This document shows, piece after piece, positions 9,248-17,962 of a stretch of 64,000 nt of DNA. This stretch comes from an uncultured Bacteroidales bacterium (GTDB taxonomy: Bacteria; Bacteroidota; Bacteroidia; Bacteroidales; Bacteroidaceae). The translations under genes and the position numbers were made by a program. Below the pieces are notes generated by a model, which ran no database searches, had not been told where the DNA came from, and saw only the letters and a program-made list of their open reading frames with translations. The stretch spans positions 62,001 to 126,000 of the forward strand of contig CACYZY010000001.1 of assembly GCA_902779085.1 (NCBI GenBank), given 5' to 3'. How positions within the stretch are numbered: the first letter of the stretch is position 1; every line of letters begins with the position of its first letter.

Positions 9248-11470
9248 ATGAAAAAAGACAAAAAGGTTGCATGCCTCTTGCTGGCAGCATGCATGTTGCC
9301 ACTGCATGCGCAAGAGCAGCCCAAAGACTCACTGCGCGAGGTGATGTTGGAAGGAGTAGAAGTGATGGCTACGCGTGCTTCACAAACTACGCCAATGGCG
9401 TTTACCAATATTTCAAGAGAAGAAATCAAGAAAGTTAACTTTGGACAAGATATCCCTTATCTGCTGAGCATGACTCCTGGTGCCATTACCACCAGCGATG
9501 CAGGAGCTGGTATTGGCTATACCACTATTAGGGTGAGGGGTACGGATGCAACCCGCATTAATGTTACTGCCAATGGCATACCCGTGAACGATGCTGAAAG
9601 TCATGCTGTGTTCTGGGTCAACCTGCCCGACCTGGCATCAAGTGTGAAGGACATGCAGGTACAACGAGGTGTGGGTACCAGCACCAATGGCGCAGGTGCC
9701 TTCGGAGCATCTATCAATATGCAGACAGGAGGCTTGTCCACACTGCCATATGCAGAGTTCAATGGCTCTGCCGGTTCGTTTGGCACCCATAAAGAAACGT
9801 TGAATGTGGGGACTGGCTTGTTGAATGGACATTGGGCTTTCGATGCCCGACTGAGTCATATCGCTACTGATGGTTATATCGATCGTGCCAGTGTTAGACT
9901 CAACTCCTATTACCTGCAGGGCGCCTGGTATGGCGAACACACTAATATTAAGTTGATTTCATTCGCCGGAGACGAGCGCACCTATCATGCATGGAACTAT
10001 GCCTCTAAGGAGGAGATGGCAAAATATGGCAGAACTTATAACTCTTGTGGTGAGTATTACGATGAGCTAGGAAACCGTCAGTATTATAAAGACCAAACCG
10101 ACAACTATATACAAAAGAATTGGCAGCTGCTGCTTAATCACAGCTTCTCTGATGCCTTGAAACTCAATGTAGGTCTGCATTACACCAAGGGGGATGGCTA
10201 CTATCAGGAGTACAAGACTAACCGAAAACTCATTGAATATGGTATGCAGCCGTTTGAGAAAGATGGTGAGCTGATAAAGAAGAGCGACTTGGTGCGCAAG
10301 AAAGTGATGGATAACTGGTTCTTGGGTGGTGTGTTTTCGCTCAACTACCAATATGGTGGTTGGAATGCTGCCTTAGGCGGAGGATTCAACCGTTATGATG
10401 GCGACCACTTCGGACGTGTACTTTGGGTAAAGCAGAGTGGGGGCGATGCCAACCCAGACCGAAACTATTACTTCAATAATGCCACCAAGAATGACGGTAA
10501 TATCTATGCTAAAGCCAGCTATACTTTCCTTAACGGTTTGACGGCATATGCTGATTTACAGTATCGTCATATTGACTATAATATCTTGGGGGAGAACGAT
10601 AAAATGGATGGTGATATTCACCAGCATTTTGATGTAAAGGAACATTTTGATTTCTTTAACCCCAAAGCTGGTCTCTCTTGGGAGATCAATCGCAACCATC
10701 GTGTCTATGGTTCTGTGGCTGTAGCGCAAAAAGAACCCACTCGTAACAATTATACCGACGGCAACAGTAATGACTTGCCCACGTCTGAGAAACTCACTGA
10801 TTTTGAGTTAGGCTATCATTACACAGGCTCCTGGTTCAATGGTGGTATCAACTTCTATTACATGAATTACAAAGACCAACTTGTGCTGACGGGTGAGTTG
10901 AACGAGATAGGTGAACCTATGGCGGTGAATATGCCAAAAAGCTACCGCATGGGTGTGGAACTGATGGCAGGCATCAACCTTCCTATGGGTCTCTCTTGGG
11001 AGGCCAATGCCACCCTGAGCCGCAACCGCATCAAAGATTTTACTGAAACGCTTTATGATGATAACACCTATGAGGCTTGGCAAATCAATCATGGCGATAC
11101 TCACATCGCCTTTTCGCCCAGTGTTATCATCAACAACCGACTGGCTTATAGCTACAAAGGTTTTGATGTGGCCTTGCAGACGCAATATGTGAGTCGGCAG
11201 TTCATGACCAACGCTGATGTCACAGAAACGTTGCTGGATGCCTATTGTGTAAGCAACTTGCATTTGGCATATACTTTTAAGATGCGTGCAGCAAAGAGCA
11301 TCACGATAGGCTGTACCATCTACAACCTCTTCAATGAGGAATACGAGAATAATGGTTATGCCGGTAGTGGGTACTATACTGATAATGGTCAGAAAATCAG
11401 ATATAACTATGCAGGCTATGCCGCACAGGCTGGCATCAATGCATTGGCGAACGTAACGCTTAGATTCTAA
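9248..11470 (+). CDS. TonB-dependent outer-membrane receptor, thiamine uptake
   Basis: A 740-residue outer-membrane receptor. The signal peptide ends near LPLHA (about residue 20), the plug domain spans about 45-160 (with PYLLSMTPGAI, YTTIRVRGTDATRIN and NGIPVNDAESHAVFW), and the beta-barrel runs to the terminal LRF, the usual aromatic last residue. There is no carboxypeptidase-like N-terminal extension, unlike SusC proteins. It starts 31 bp after the TPP riboswitch and is followed after 3 bp by a PnuT-type permease and by thiamine diphosphokinase, the arrangement long recognised in Bacteroides as a thiamine-uptake operon. Substrate is inferred from this context; thiamine or a phosphorylated or precursor form is possible. 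Confidence 0.93.
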   Translation: MKKDKKVACLLLAACMLPLHAQEQPKDSLREVMLEGVEVMATRASQTTPMAFTNISREEIKKVNFGQDIPYLLSMTPGAITTSDAGAGIGYTTIRVRGTDATRINVTANGIPVNDAESHAVFWVNLPDLASSVKDMQVQRGVGTSTNGAGAFGASINMQTGGLSTLPYAEFNGSAGSFGTHKETLNVGTGLLNGHWAFDARLSHIATDGYIDRASVRLNSYYLQGAWYGEHTNIKLISFAGDERTYHAWNYASKEEMAKYGRTYNSCGEYYDELGNRQYYKDQTDNYIQKNWQLLLNHSFSDALKLNVGLHYTKGDGYYQEYKTNRKLIEYGMQPFEKDGELIKKSDLVRKKVMDNWFLGGVFSLNYQYGGWNAALGGGFNRYDGDHFGRVLWVKQSGGDANPDRNYYFNNATKNDGNIYAKASYTFLNGLTAYADLQYRHIDYNILGENDKMDGDIHQHFDVKEHFDFFNPKAGLSWEINRNHRVYGSVAVAQKEPTRNNYTDGNSNDLPTSEKLTDFELGYHYTGSWFNGGINFYYMNYKDQLVLTGELNEIGEPMAVNMPKSYRMGVELMAGINLPMGLSWEANATLSRNRIKDFTETLYDDNTYEAWQINHGDTHIAFSPSVIINNRLAYSYKGFDVALQTQYVSRQFMTNADVTETLLDAYCVSNLHLAYTFKMRAAKSITIGCTIYNLFNEEYENNGYAGSGYYTDNGQKIRYNYAGYAAQAGINALANVTLRF

Positions 11471-11473
11471 GAC

Positions 11474-12046
11474 ATGCAATTCGATTGGCTTGACATATTT
11501 ACTACCATCCTTGGCTTGATCTATATATGGCTGGAGTACAAAGCGCATATCGGCCTTTGGATTGTAGGCATCATCATGCCTGCCCTTGATGTATTTCTCT
11601 ACTATAATCACGGTTTGTATGGCGATGCGGGCATGGCGGTCTATTATACTTTGGCGGCTGTCTATGGCTTCATAGCTTGGAAGTTGGGAAATCCGAAAGA
11701 GAAAGCACCTCTGAAGATAACTCATACCCCTATACGCATGTACCTTCCTATCCTAGTATTTTTCTTGGTGGCGTGGGCGCTGACTTACTATGTACTCATT
11801 ACATGGACCAACTCTACTGTGCCTGTACTCGATGCCTTTACTAATGCCCTCTCTTTTGTGGGCTTGTGGGCCTTGTCGCGTAAGTACATCGAGCAGTGGT
11901 TTTTTTGGATTGTGGTCGATGTGGTGTGTACTATTCTTTATGTGCAGAAAGGCATCCCTTTCAAAGCAGGACTCTATGGCCTCTATGTCGTCATTGCCGT
12001 CTTTGGCTATTTCAAATGGATTAAACTGAAGAAAGATGGGAAATAA
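11474..12046 (+). CDS. pnuT: PnuC-family thiamine permease PnuT
   Basis: A 190-residue integral-membrane protein of the PnuC family, with about six or seven helices and the tryptophan-rich signature W-L-E-Y-K near the N-terminus and FWIVVDVVCTILYVQKGIPF near the C-terminus. PnuC proteins carry vitamins by facilitated diffusion with trapping by a cytoplasmic kinase. Here the kinase gene overlaps its end by 11 bp, and both lie behind a TPP riboswitch, so the substrate is thiamine and not nicotinamide riboside. The start lies 3 bp after the receptor stop. Confidence 0.92.
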   Translation: MQFDWLDIFTTILGLIYIWLEYKAHIGLWIVGIIMPALDVFLYYNHGLYGDAGMAVYYTLAAVYGFIAWKLGNPKEKAPLKITHTPIRMYLPILVFFLVAWALTYYVLITWTNSTVPVLDAFTNALSFVGLWALSRKYIEQWFFWIVVDVVCTILYVQKGIPFKAGLYGLYVVIAVFGYFKWIKLKKDGK

Positions 12047-12668
12047 TGTAAAACATAATTGTCTGTTTAACAACGTAGTTTTAGCTGACGGTGATTATCC
12101 TAGTCATGAAATACCTTTGCAAATCTTAGCCAATGCCAATATGGTTGTTTGTTGCGATGGGGCTGCTGCAAAATACTTGTCAGAAGGTGGTCATCCCACT
12201 GCCATTGTAGGAGATGGTGACTCAATGCCTGTTGTTTTGAAGGAGCAATATGCCGATATTTGTCATTTTGAAAAGGAGCAAGAAACTAACGATCTGAGCA
12301 AGGCAGTCCGCTACTTGATGTCACAAGACAAGCGACAATTCGCTATATTGGGTGCAACCGGCAAACGTGAAGATCATACGTTAGGCAATATCTCCTTACT
12401 CATGGAGTATATGCGACAAGGAGCCGATGCATGTATGTTTACTGATTATGGTGTGTTTATCCCTTGTCATGATAACTGCTCTTTTTGCGTGCATATAGGC
12501 CAGCAAGTTTCCATCATCAGTTTTGGCGCTACAGGCTTCAGTACCCAAGGTTTGAAATATCCTCTCTATAATTTCACCAACTGGTGGCAAGGTACTCTGA
12601 ACGAGGCTGTCTGCGAGAATGTGACCATCGAGGCCAAAGGCGATTGGCTAGTTTATTTCCCCTATTAA
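12036..12668 (+). CDS. Thiamine diphosphokinase
   Basis: A 210-residue cytoplasmic kinase (Thi80/TNR3 type) that converts thiamine to thiamine diphosphate, trapping imported vitamin and feeding back on the riboswitch. Landmarks are CCDGAAAKYL at about residues 36-45, VGDGDSMP (about 57-64), the EKEQETNDLSKAVRYL acidic segment that binds metal and ATP, and AILGATGKREDHTLGN. The ATG overlaps the 3' end of pnuT by 11 bp. The stop abuts directly onto a 22-bp-period intergenic array with no recognisable terminator. Confidence 0.93.
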   Translation: MGNNVKHNCLFNNVVLADGDYPSHEIPLQILANANMVVCCDGAAAKYLSEGGHPTAIVGDGDSMPVVLKEQYADICHFEKEQETNDLSKAVRYLMSQDKRQFAILGATGKREDHTLGNISLLMEYMRQGADACMFTDYGVFIPCHDNCSFCVHIGQQVSIISFGATGFSTQGLKYPLYNFTNWWQGTLNEAVCENVTIEAKGDWLVYFPY

Positions 12669-12954
12669 TCGCTGCATTATCTCCTATCATTTGACGCAAT
12701 ATTTCCTATAGGGTCACTCTAATGCCTCCTATGGGTCGTTGCAAGGCTTGCCATGAGTCATCGCAAAGCTTCCCGTCACTCATCGTAGTATCTCCTTTAC
12801 CCTCATAGCAGATACTGCGGCGGTTGATAGCAGATATTAGAACCAGTGATGGCAAGCCTTACCCTATGAGAAAGCAAGCATTAACCCTAGGGTTAGCTGC
12901 CGTTAACCATAGGGTTAGGATGCATTAAGCTATGATTATTTAGAGTTAGGAAGT
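12669..12954. repeat. Degenerate intergenic array with 22-bp period (13 units)
   Basis: The whole space between the thiamine diphosphokinase stop and the thrC stop divides into thirteen 22-bp units. Units 1-3 share a TCCTAT ending; units 4 and 5 (12735-12778) match at 17 of 22 positions; units 7 and 8 (12801-12844) share ATAGCAGATA in the same phase; units 9 and 10 share GCAAGC and TTA-CCCT; units 11 and 12 (12889-12932) both start AGGGTTAG and share TTAA. Neighbours resemble each other more than distant units. It also holds the palindrome TAACCCTAGGGTTA (12882-12895), its imperfect copy 22 bp later, and a 12-bp inverted pair (12743-12754 with 12849-12860). I do not recognise a named family. 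Confidence 0.75.
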
Positions 12955-12959
12955 AGCTT

Positions 12960-14246
12960 TTACTCTGCCAGCAGATAGGCCTTAAAGTCGGCAAATTGGC
13001 TAGTCATGTTAATGCTTTGCTTGGTGCCCTTCATGAAGTCTTGCAGGCGCTGTGGGATGCTGACTGGCTCACCGATGATGTTCTCTACCGTATCTTTGAA
13101 TTTGGCAGGGTGGGCGGTTTCAATAAAGAAACCTGTCTCTCCTGGGCGAAGGCCTTCACGCAGTGCACGATGACCACATGCACCATGAGGGTCAAGCAGG
13201 TAGCCATTGGTTTCATATACGCGGCGGATCTCTTCGGCAATCTCCTCATCGGTATAGGTAGTACCGCTGATATCCTGACAGATAGCAGCATGACTGTTAT
13301 CATAAAGAGCCAATACACGAGCAAAGTTGCTGGGATCACCCACATCCATGGCATTAGCGATAGTGGCAATGCTAGGGCGAGGGTTATACTGACCAGTTCG
13401 CAGATATGAGTAGAAGATGTCGTTGCGGTTATTGGCAGCAATGAAGCGACTGATGGGCAGTCCCATGCGCTTGCCAAATAAGCCTGCAGTGATATTGCCA
13501 AAATTGCCACTAGGTACACAACAAACAATGTTGGCAACTTGTAATTGAGCCACTGCCCAGAAGTAGTAGAAGGCTTGAGGCAAGAAACGGGCAACGTTGA
13601 TGGAGTTGGCGCTGGTCAGCTGCATGTGCTGGTTCAGTTCTGCATCCATGAAAGCAGACTTAACTAATCGCTGGCAATCGTCGAAGGTGCCATCCACTTC
13701 CAAAGCGGTGACGTTCTTACCCAGGGTGGTGAACTGCTTCTCCTGAATAAGACTAACCTTACCCTTAGGGTAGAGCACATAAACATGGATGCCATCCACA
13801 CCAAAGAAACCGTTGGCAACAGCACTGCCTGTATCACCGGAGGTCGCAACAAGAACGTTAACCAGTTTATCCTGACCACTCACAAAGTAGCCCAACATAC
13901 GTGCCATAAAACGGGCACCAACGTCTTTGAAGGCGAGGGTGGGACCGTGAAACAACTCTAAAGAATAGATGTTGTCGCTTACTTTCACCAACGGAATGTT
14001 GAAGTTCATGGTGTCATACACAATCTGCTTCAACTTGTCGGCAGGGATGTCTTCGCCAAAGAAAGCCTGAGCCACCTGATAAGCCACTTCTTGCAGGCTC
14101 ATCTGTGACATCTGCTCGAAGAAAGATACCGGCAATTCGTTGATGCGCTCTGGCATGAACAAACCTTTGTCGGCGGCAAGTCCCTTTACCACTGCCTCTT
14201 GCAGGGATACGTCGGGTGTCTGGTGATTAGTGCTATAGTATTTCAT
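12960..14246 (-). CDS. thrC: Threonine synthase
   Basis: A 428-residue PLP enzyme that turns O-phosphohomoserine into threonine. The PLP lysine lies in HGPTLAFKDVGARFMARML (about residues 104-122) and the phosphate-binding loop in VATSGDTGSAVANGF (about 143-157). The length fits the shorter ThrC type of E. coli (428). The ATG overlaps the stop of the apgM-like gene as ATGA, and thrA is upstream of that, so the three form a threonine operon transcribed thrA, apgM-like, thrC. Its 3' end borders the 22-bp-period array. Confidence 0.96.
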   Translation of the reverse strand: MKYYSTNHQTPDVSLQEAVVKGLAADKGLFMPERINELPVSFFEQMSQMSLQEVAYQVAQAFFGEDIPADKLKQIVYDTMNFNIPLVKVSDNIYSLELFHGPTLAFKDVGARFMARMLGYFVSGQDKLVNVLVATSGDTGSAVANGFFGVDGIHVYVLYPKGKVSLIQEKQFTTLGKNVTALEVDGTFDDCQRLVKSAFMDAELNQHMQLTSANSINVARFLPQAFYYFWAVAQLQVANIVCCVPSGNFGNITAGLFGKRMGLPISRFIAANNRNDIFYSYLRTGQYNPRPSIATIANAMDVGDPSNFARVLALYDNSHAAICQDISGTTYTDEEIAEEIRRVYETNGYLLDPHGACGHRALREGLRPGETGFFIETAHPAKFKDTVENIIGEPVSIPQRLQDFMKGTKQSINMTSQFADFKAYLLAE

Positions 14247-15454
14247 ATCTTCATTAATTCATTCATAAACTCTTGGTATCTTAGCAAACCATAGCTGCCA
14301 TTTACGCAACTCACCTCGTCGAATGCCTGCACCTCATCGGGTTCGATGCCACGATGCCAAATTAAAAACGGTACGGGTTCAGCCAGGTGGGTACGAATCT
14401 CCACAGGGGTAGGGTGATCGGGCAAGACGGCTATGCATACGGGTTCATCCCAGCTGTTAACAGCCTCGTAGATAGGTGTCACGATACGACTGTCTAGGTC
14501 TTCAATAGTTTGTAGCTTCAAGTCTAGGTCACCATCATGACCTGCCTCGTCGCTGGCTTCCACATGCAGGAACACAAAGTCATCGTGACGCAAAGCCTCA
14601 ATGGCAGCTTGAGCCTTGCCTTCGTAGTTGGTGTTGGCCATGCCTGTGGCTCCCTCAACAATAATATTGTTTAGACCAGCATACCTGCCAATGCCACGGA
14701 TAAGGTCAACGGCGGAGATGACATCGCCACGTTTGATTTGAGGATACATCTGCATAAGTGTCTGCATCTGGGGGCGATAGCCTCCGCTCCAAGGCCAGAT
14801 GGAGTTGGCCATATCCTTGCCCTGTTTTTGCCTCTCTATGTTGAATGAGTGCTGAGAAAGCAACTTTTGTGATTTGCGGATTAGGTTAGTCAGCAAAGAA
14901 GCTGTTTCTTCTGCTTTTGAGTTAATAGCTTTTGGCAAAAGTGGTTCCCAAAGTTCATTGGGATGGTCATGAGGCGGAGCGCAGTCCACCTCTTTGCTGC
15001 CACCTTTGATGACTAGCAAATGACGATATTGGATGCCTGTGATAAACTGTACCCGCTCATTGCCTAAGTGCTTGTTTAAATATTTGATCAACACATCTCC
15101 TTGCTCAGTAGTGAGGTGTCCGCCATGATGATTTTTGATTTTGCCATTGGCCAGAGTGATGATGTTACAGCGCATCGCCAAATCATCGGGTTGCATATCA
15201 TAACCAATAGATGCTGCTTCCAAAGGGCCACGTCCCTCATACACCTTGTTTAGATCATAACCTAGGATGCAGGTATTAGCCACTTCGGAACCTGGGCTGA
15301 ATCCTTCGGGCACGGTCAGCAATCTGCCGCACTTGCCTTGTTGGACCAGCAGATCCATAGTAGGAGTATGGGCATATTGCATCAGTGTCTGACCACCCAG
15401 TCGCTCCACTGAATGGTCAGCCATGCCATCACCTAGTATGATAATATGCTTCAT
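14243..15454 (-). CDS. ApgM-like phosphoglycerate mutase family; probable homoserine kinase
   Basis: A 403-residue protein of the cofactor-independent phosphoglycerate mutase (archaeal ApgM) branch of the alkaline-phosphatase superfamily. Metal-binding motifs are visible: IILGDGMADHSVE at residues 4-16, EASDEAGHDGD (about 290-300), and LPDHPTPVEIRTHLAEPVP (about 345-363). By sequence alone it would be called a phosphoglycerate mutase. But it lies exactly between thrA (3 bp away) and thrC (4-bp overlap), where homoserine kinase (ThrB) is expected and no GHMP-type thrB is present, and family members in this position have been proposed to act as homoserine kinase. I favour that role; it remains inferred from context. 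Confidence 0.82.
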   Translation of the reverse strand: MKHIIILGDGMADHSVERLGGQTLMQYAHTPTMDLLVQQGKCGRLLTVPEGFSPGSEVANTCILGYDLNKVYEGRGPLEAASIGYDMQPDDLAMRCNIITLANGKIKNHHGGHLTTEQGDVLIKYLNKHLGNERVQFITGIQYRHLLVIKGGSKEVDCAPPHDHPNELWEPLLPKAINSKAEETASLLTNLIRKSQKLLSQHSFNIERQKQGKDMANSIWPWSGGYRPQMQTLMQMYPQIKRGDVISAVDLIRGIGRYAGLNNIIVEGATGMANTNYEGKAQAAIEALRHDDFVFLHVEASDEAGHDGDLDLKLQTIEDLDSRIVTPIYEAVNSWDEPVCIAVLPDHPTPVEIRTHLAEPVPFLIWHRGIEPDEVQAFDEVSCVNGSYGLLRYQEFMNELMKI

Positions 15455-15457
15455 AGG

Positions 15458-17890
15458 TTATACATTTGCAATCGACATAATGTCAGCAAAAACACCAGCA
15501 GCCGTCACGCTGGCACCAGCACCATACCCCTGTATCATCATGGGATATTCGTGGTAACGCTCTGTGGTGAGAAGGATGATGTTGTTGCTGCTCTCCAAAC
15601 CATAGAACGGATGGTTGCTGGCTACTTCTTCCAGGCCCACAGTAGCCTTGCCCTCAAAGAGCCTTGCGACGAAACGCCAACGCTTGCCCTGTTCAGCCAG
15701 TTGCTGGCGGCGTGCCTCAAAGTCGGCATCTAACTCTGGGATATGCTTCCAGAAATCATCCAACGAGCCTTCCATCAGTTGGTCAGGAATGAACAAGTGT
15801 TTCTCCACATCCTCCTGATCCAGACGATAGCCAGCTTCACGACCTAAGATAACCAACTTACGGATTACATCCTTACCACTAAGATCGATGCGTGGATCGG
15901 GCTCTGAGAAACCTTTCTGCTTGGCTTCTGCTATGGCTTTGCTCATGGTGGTCTCTGCGCTCAAGGAATTGAAGATGTAGTTCAGTGTACCACTTAGAAC
16001 AGCCTCAATCTTCAAGATCTTATCACCACTATGGATAAGATCGTTGATGGTATTGATAATAGGCAAACCAGCACCTACGTTGGTTTCAAAGAGGAACTTT
16101 ACACCACGCTGGTGAGCCGTCTGCTTAAGTTTCATATAGTTTTCATAAGGAGAAGAAGCAGCAATCTTGTTGGCTGCAACCACTGATATGTTGTGTTGCA
16201 GCAATTGCTCGTAGATGGATGCTACACCACTATTGGCGGTGCAATCTACAAATACGGCATTGAAGATGTTCATGCCTGTCACCTCGTTCAGCAGCACATT
16301 GAGGTCGCAATCCTTTCCCCTCTCCAATAATTGGTTCTTGTAGTCATGAAGTTCGATGCCCTCACGGGTAAATAAGCCCTTTTTGCTGTTGGCAATGCCC
16401 ACCACATTCAGTTGCAAGCCATTCTCTCGCATAAGTTTCTCGCGCTGACTTTCAATCTGGGTGATGAGGCTATGACCTACCGTACCTATACCGCAGATGA
16501 AGAGGTTCAGAACCTGATATTCCGATAGGAAGAATGAGTCATGTATAACGTTAAGCGATTTGCGCAACAATTTTTTATTTACGACGAAAGAGATGTTGGT
16601 CTCGCTGGCACCCTGGGCACAAGCAATGACGCTGATACCACTACGGCCCAATGCACCAAACAACTTGCCGGCTATACCAGGCGTATGTTTCATGTTCTCA
16701 CCTACAATAGCTACAGTAGCCAAGCCGTATTCGGCCTTCATGGGGAACATCTCACCTAATTCTATTTCCTTGCTGAACTCCTTGTCGAGCACCTCACAAG
16801 CAGTTACGGCATCGGCTGTTCTTACACCAATAGATGTGGAGTTCTCGCTGGATGCCTGGCTCACCATAAAAACACTAATACCATGCTCTGCCAGTGTACT
16901 GAAGATGCGGCGATTGACACCAATTACGCCTACCATGCCTAAACCTTGTACGGTGATAAGACAGGTGTCATCAATACTGCTGATACCCTTGATGGCTTTG
17001 CCTGTTCCGTTGGCTGTGCCTTGACGGATGACGGTGCCTTGTGCCTCGGGGTTGAAAGTATTCTTGATTAAGATAGGTATGTTCTTGTGATAGACTGGCC
17101 AGATTGTAGGCGGATATACCACTTTGGCACCGAAGTTACAGAGCTCAGTTGCTTCGACGTAGGTTAGACTGCTGATGGTATAGGCATTATGAATAACACG
17201 TGGATCGGCAGTCATAAACCCGTCAACATCGGTCCATATCTCCAGACTTTCAGCATTCAGAGCAGCTGCCACGATAGCAGCGGTATAGTCACTACCTCCC
17301 CTTCCTAAATTGGTAACCTCACCCGTATTCTTGTCTGTGGCGATGAATCCAGGGATAAGTGTCAGTTGGGGTAGATCGCTGAGCTGTTCTTTTACCAGTT
17401 TGTTGGTCAGTTCAGCATTCAATATATGTTTGCCCTGCTTACGCTCAGTCTTGATAAACTCTCGAGAGTCTTTCCATACAGCGCCCGTTACCTCAGCCAC
17501 AATCAGGCTGGAGAGGCGTTCGCCGTAGCTCAATATTGTGTCATTGGTTTTCCTGCTTAGATCTTTTATAAGGTAGATGCCCTGAAAGATGTCGCGCAAC
17601 TCACCTAACAGTTGTTCTACCTTTGTCAGTAGTTCGTCGCGTTTGTTGCCAGAGGTTATATTGTCGTTAATCAGGTCATAATGTCTGTTGGTAAGTTGAG
17701 CCAGTTCGTTTTCGTAGGCTTTGTTGCCCTCCGACGCCATCTGGGCTGTCTTGATCAGTTGGTCGGTCACGCCTCCAAGTGCAGAAACCACCACAATCAC
17801 TTGACCTTTCTGACTGCTTACAATCTTTTTTACATTCCTGATGCCATTGGTAGTTCCTACGGATGAACCACCGAATTTCAATACTTTCAT
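15458..17890 (-). CDS. thrA: Bifunctional aspartate kinase / homoserine dehydrogenase
   Basis: A fused enzyme of 810 residues catalysing the first and third steps from aspartate to threonine and methionine. The N-terminal kinase starts with KVLKFGGSSVGT; RGGSDYTAAI lies at about 200; two ACT-type regulatory domains follow (about 310-450), then the dehydrogenase with FICGIGTVGHSLI and ANKIAASSPY. The frame is open from ATG 17917, but that codon lies inside the -7 element at 17915-17922, and the family N-terminus begins at ATG 17890, so I use 17890. The apgM-like gene follows after 3 bp. Regulation by threonine through the ACT domains is expected from the family. Confidence 0.96.
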   Translation of the reverse strand: MKVLKFGGSSVGTTNGIRNVKKIVSSQKGQVIVVVSALGGVTDQLIKTAQMASEGNKAYENELAQLTNRHYDLINDNITSGNKRDELLTKVEQLLGELRDIFQGIYLIKDLSRKTNDTILSYGERLSSLIVAEVTGAVWKDSREFIKTERKQGKHILNAELTNKLVKEQLSDLPQLTLIPGFIATDKNTGEVTNLGRGGSDYTAAIVAAALNAESLEIWTDVDGFMTADPRVIHNAYTISSLTYVEATELCNFGAKVVYPPTIWPVYHKNIPILIKNTFNPEAQGTVIRQGTANGTGKAIKGISSIDDTCLITVQGLGMVGVIGVNRRIFSTLAEHGISVFMVSQASSENSTSIGVRTADAVTACEVLDKEFSKEIELGEMFPMKAEYGLATVAIVGENMKHTPGIAGKLFGALGRSGISVIACAQGASETNISFVVNKKLLRKSLNVIHDSFFLSEYQVLNLFICGIGTVGHSLITQIESQREKLMRENGLQLNVVGIANSKKGLFTREGIELHDYKNQLLERGKDCDLNVLLNEVTGMNIFNAVFVDCTANSGVASIYEQLLQHNISVVAANKIAASSPYENYMKLKQTAHQRGVKFLFETNVGAGLPIINTINDLIHSGDKILKIEAVLSGTLNYIFNSLSAETTMSKAIAEAKQKGFSEPDPRIDLSGKDVIRKLVILGREAGYRLDQEDVEKHLFIPDQLMEGSLDDFWKHIPELDADFEARRQQLAEQGKRWRFVARLFEGKATVGLEEVASNHPFYGLESSNNIILLTTERYHEYPMMIQGYGAGASVTAAGVFADIMSIANV

Positions 17891-17914
17891 CTGCTTATTG
17901 TTTAAATATGGTGG

Positions 17915-17922
17915 CAAAGTTA
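17915..17922 (-). promoter_or_regulatory. -7 element of the thrA operon promoter
   Basis: Minus-strand TAACTTTG matches TAnnTTTG exactly and lies 24 bp before the preferred thrA ATG at 17890. A consensus -33 is not seen at 19-20 bp. Its position excludes ATG 17917 as the start codon. Confidence 0.55.
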
Positions 17923-17962
17923 GTATTTTTTTTGTATATTCGCAGCCAAAAGGACGATATTT

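Noticed and set aside
10808-11725. Minus-strand open frame of 305 codons
   Set aside because: Antisense to the thiamine receptor and pnuT; composition rich in His, Ile and Gln as expected for a shadow of barrel-coding sequence.
12882-12917. Telomere-like TTAGGG/CCCTAA sequence
   Set aside because: Only two copies, as parts of palindromes within the 22-bp array; no sign of a linear end.
12669-12954. CRISPR array
   Set aside because: The period is 22 bp with gradual change between units; there is no constant repeat separated by unique spacers and no cas gene.
17891-17917. ATG 17917 as start of thrA
   Set aside because: It lies within the -7 promoter element 17915-17922, and the aspartate kinase N-terminus begins at ATG 17890.
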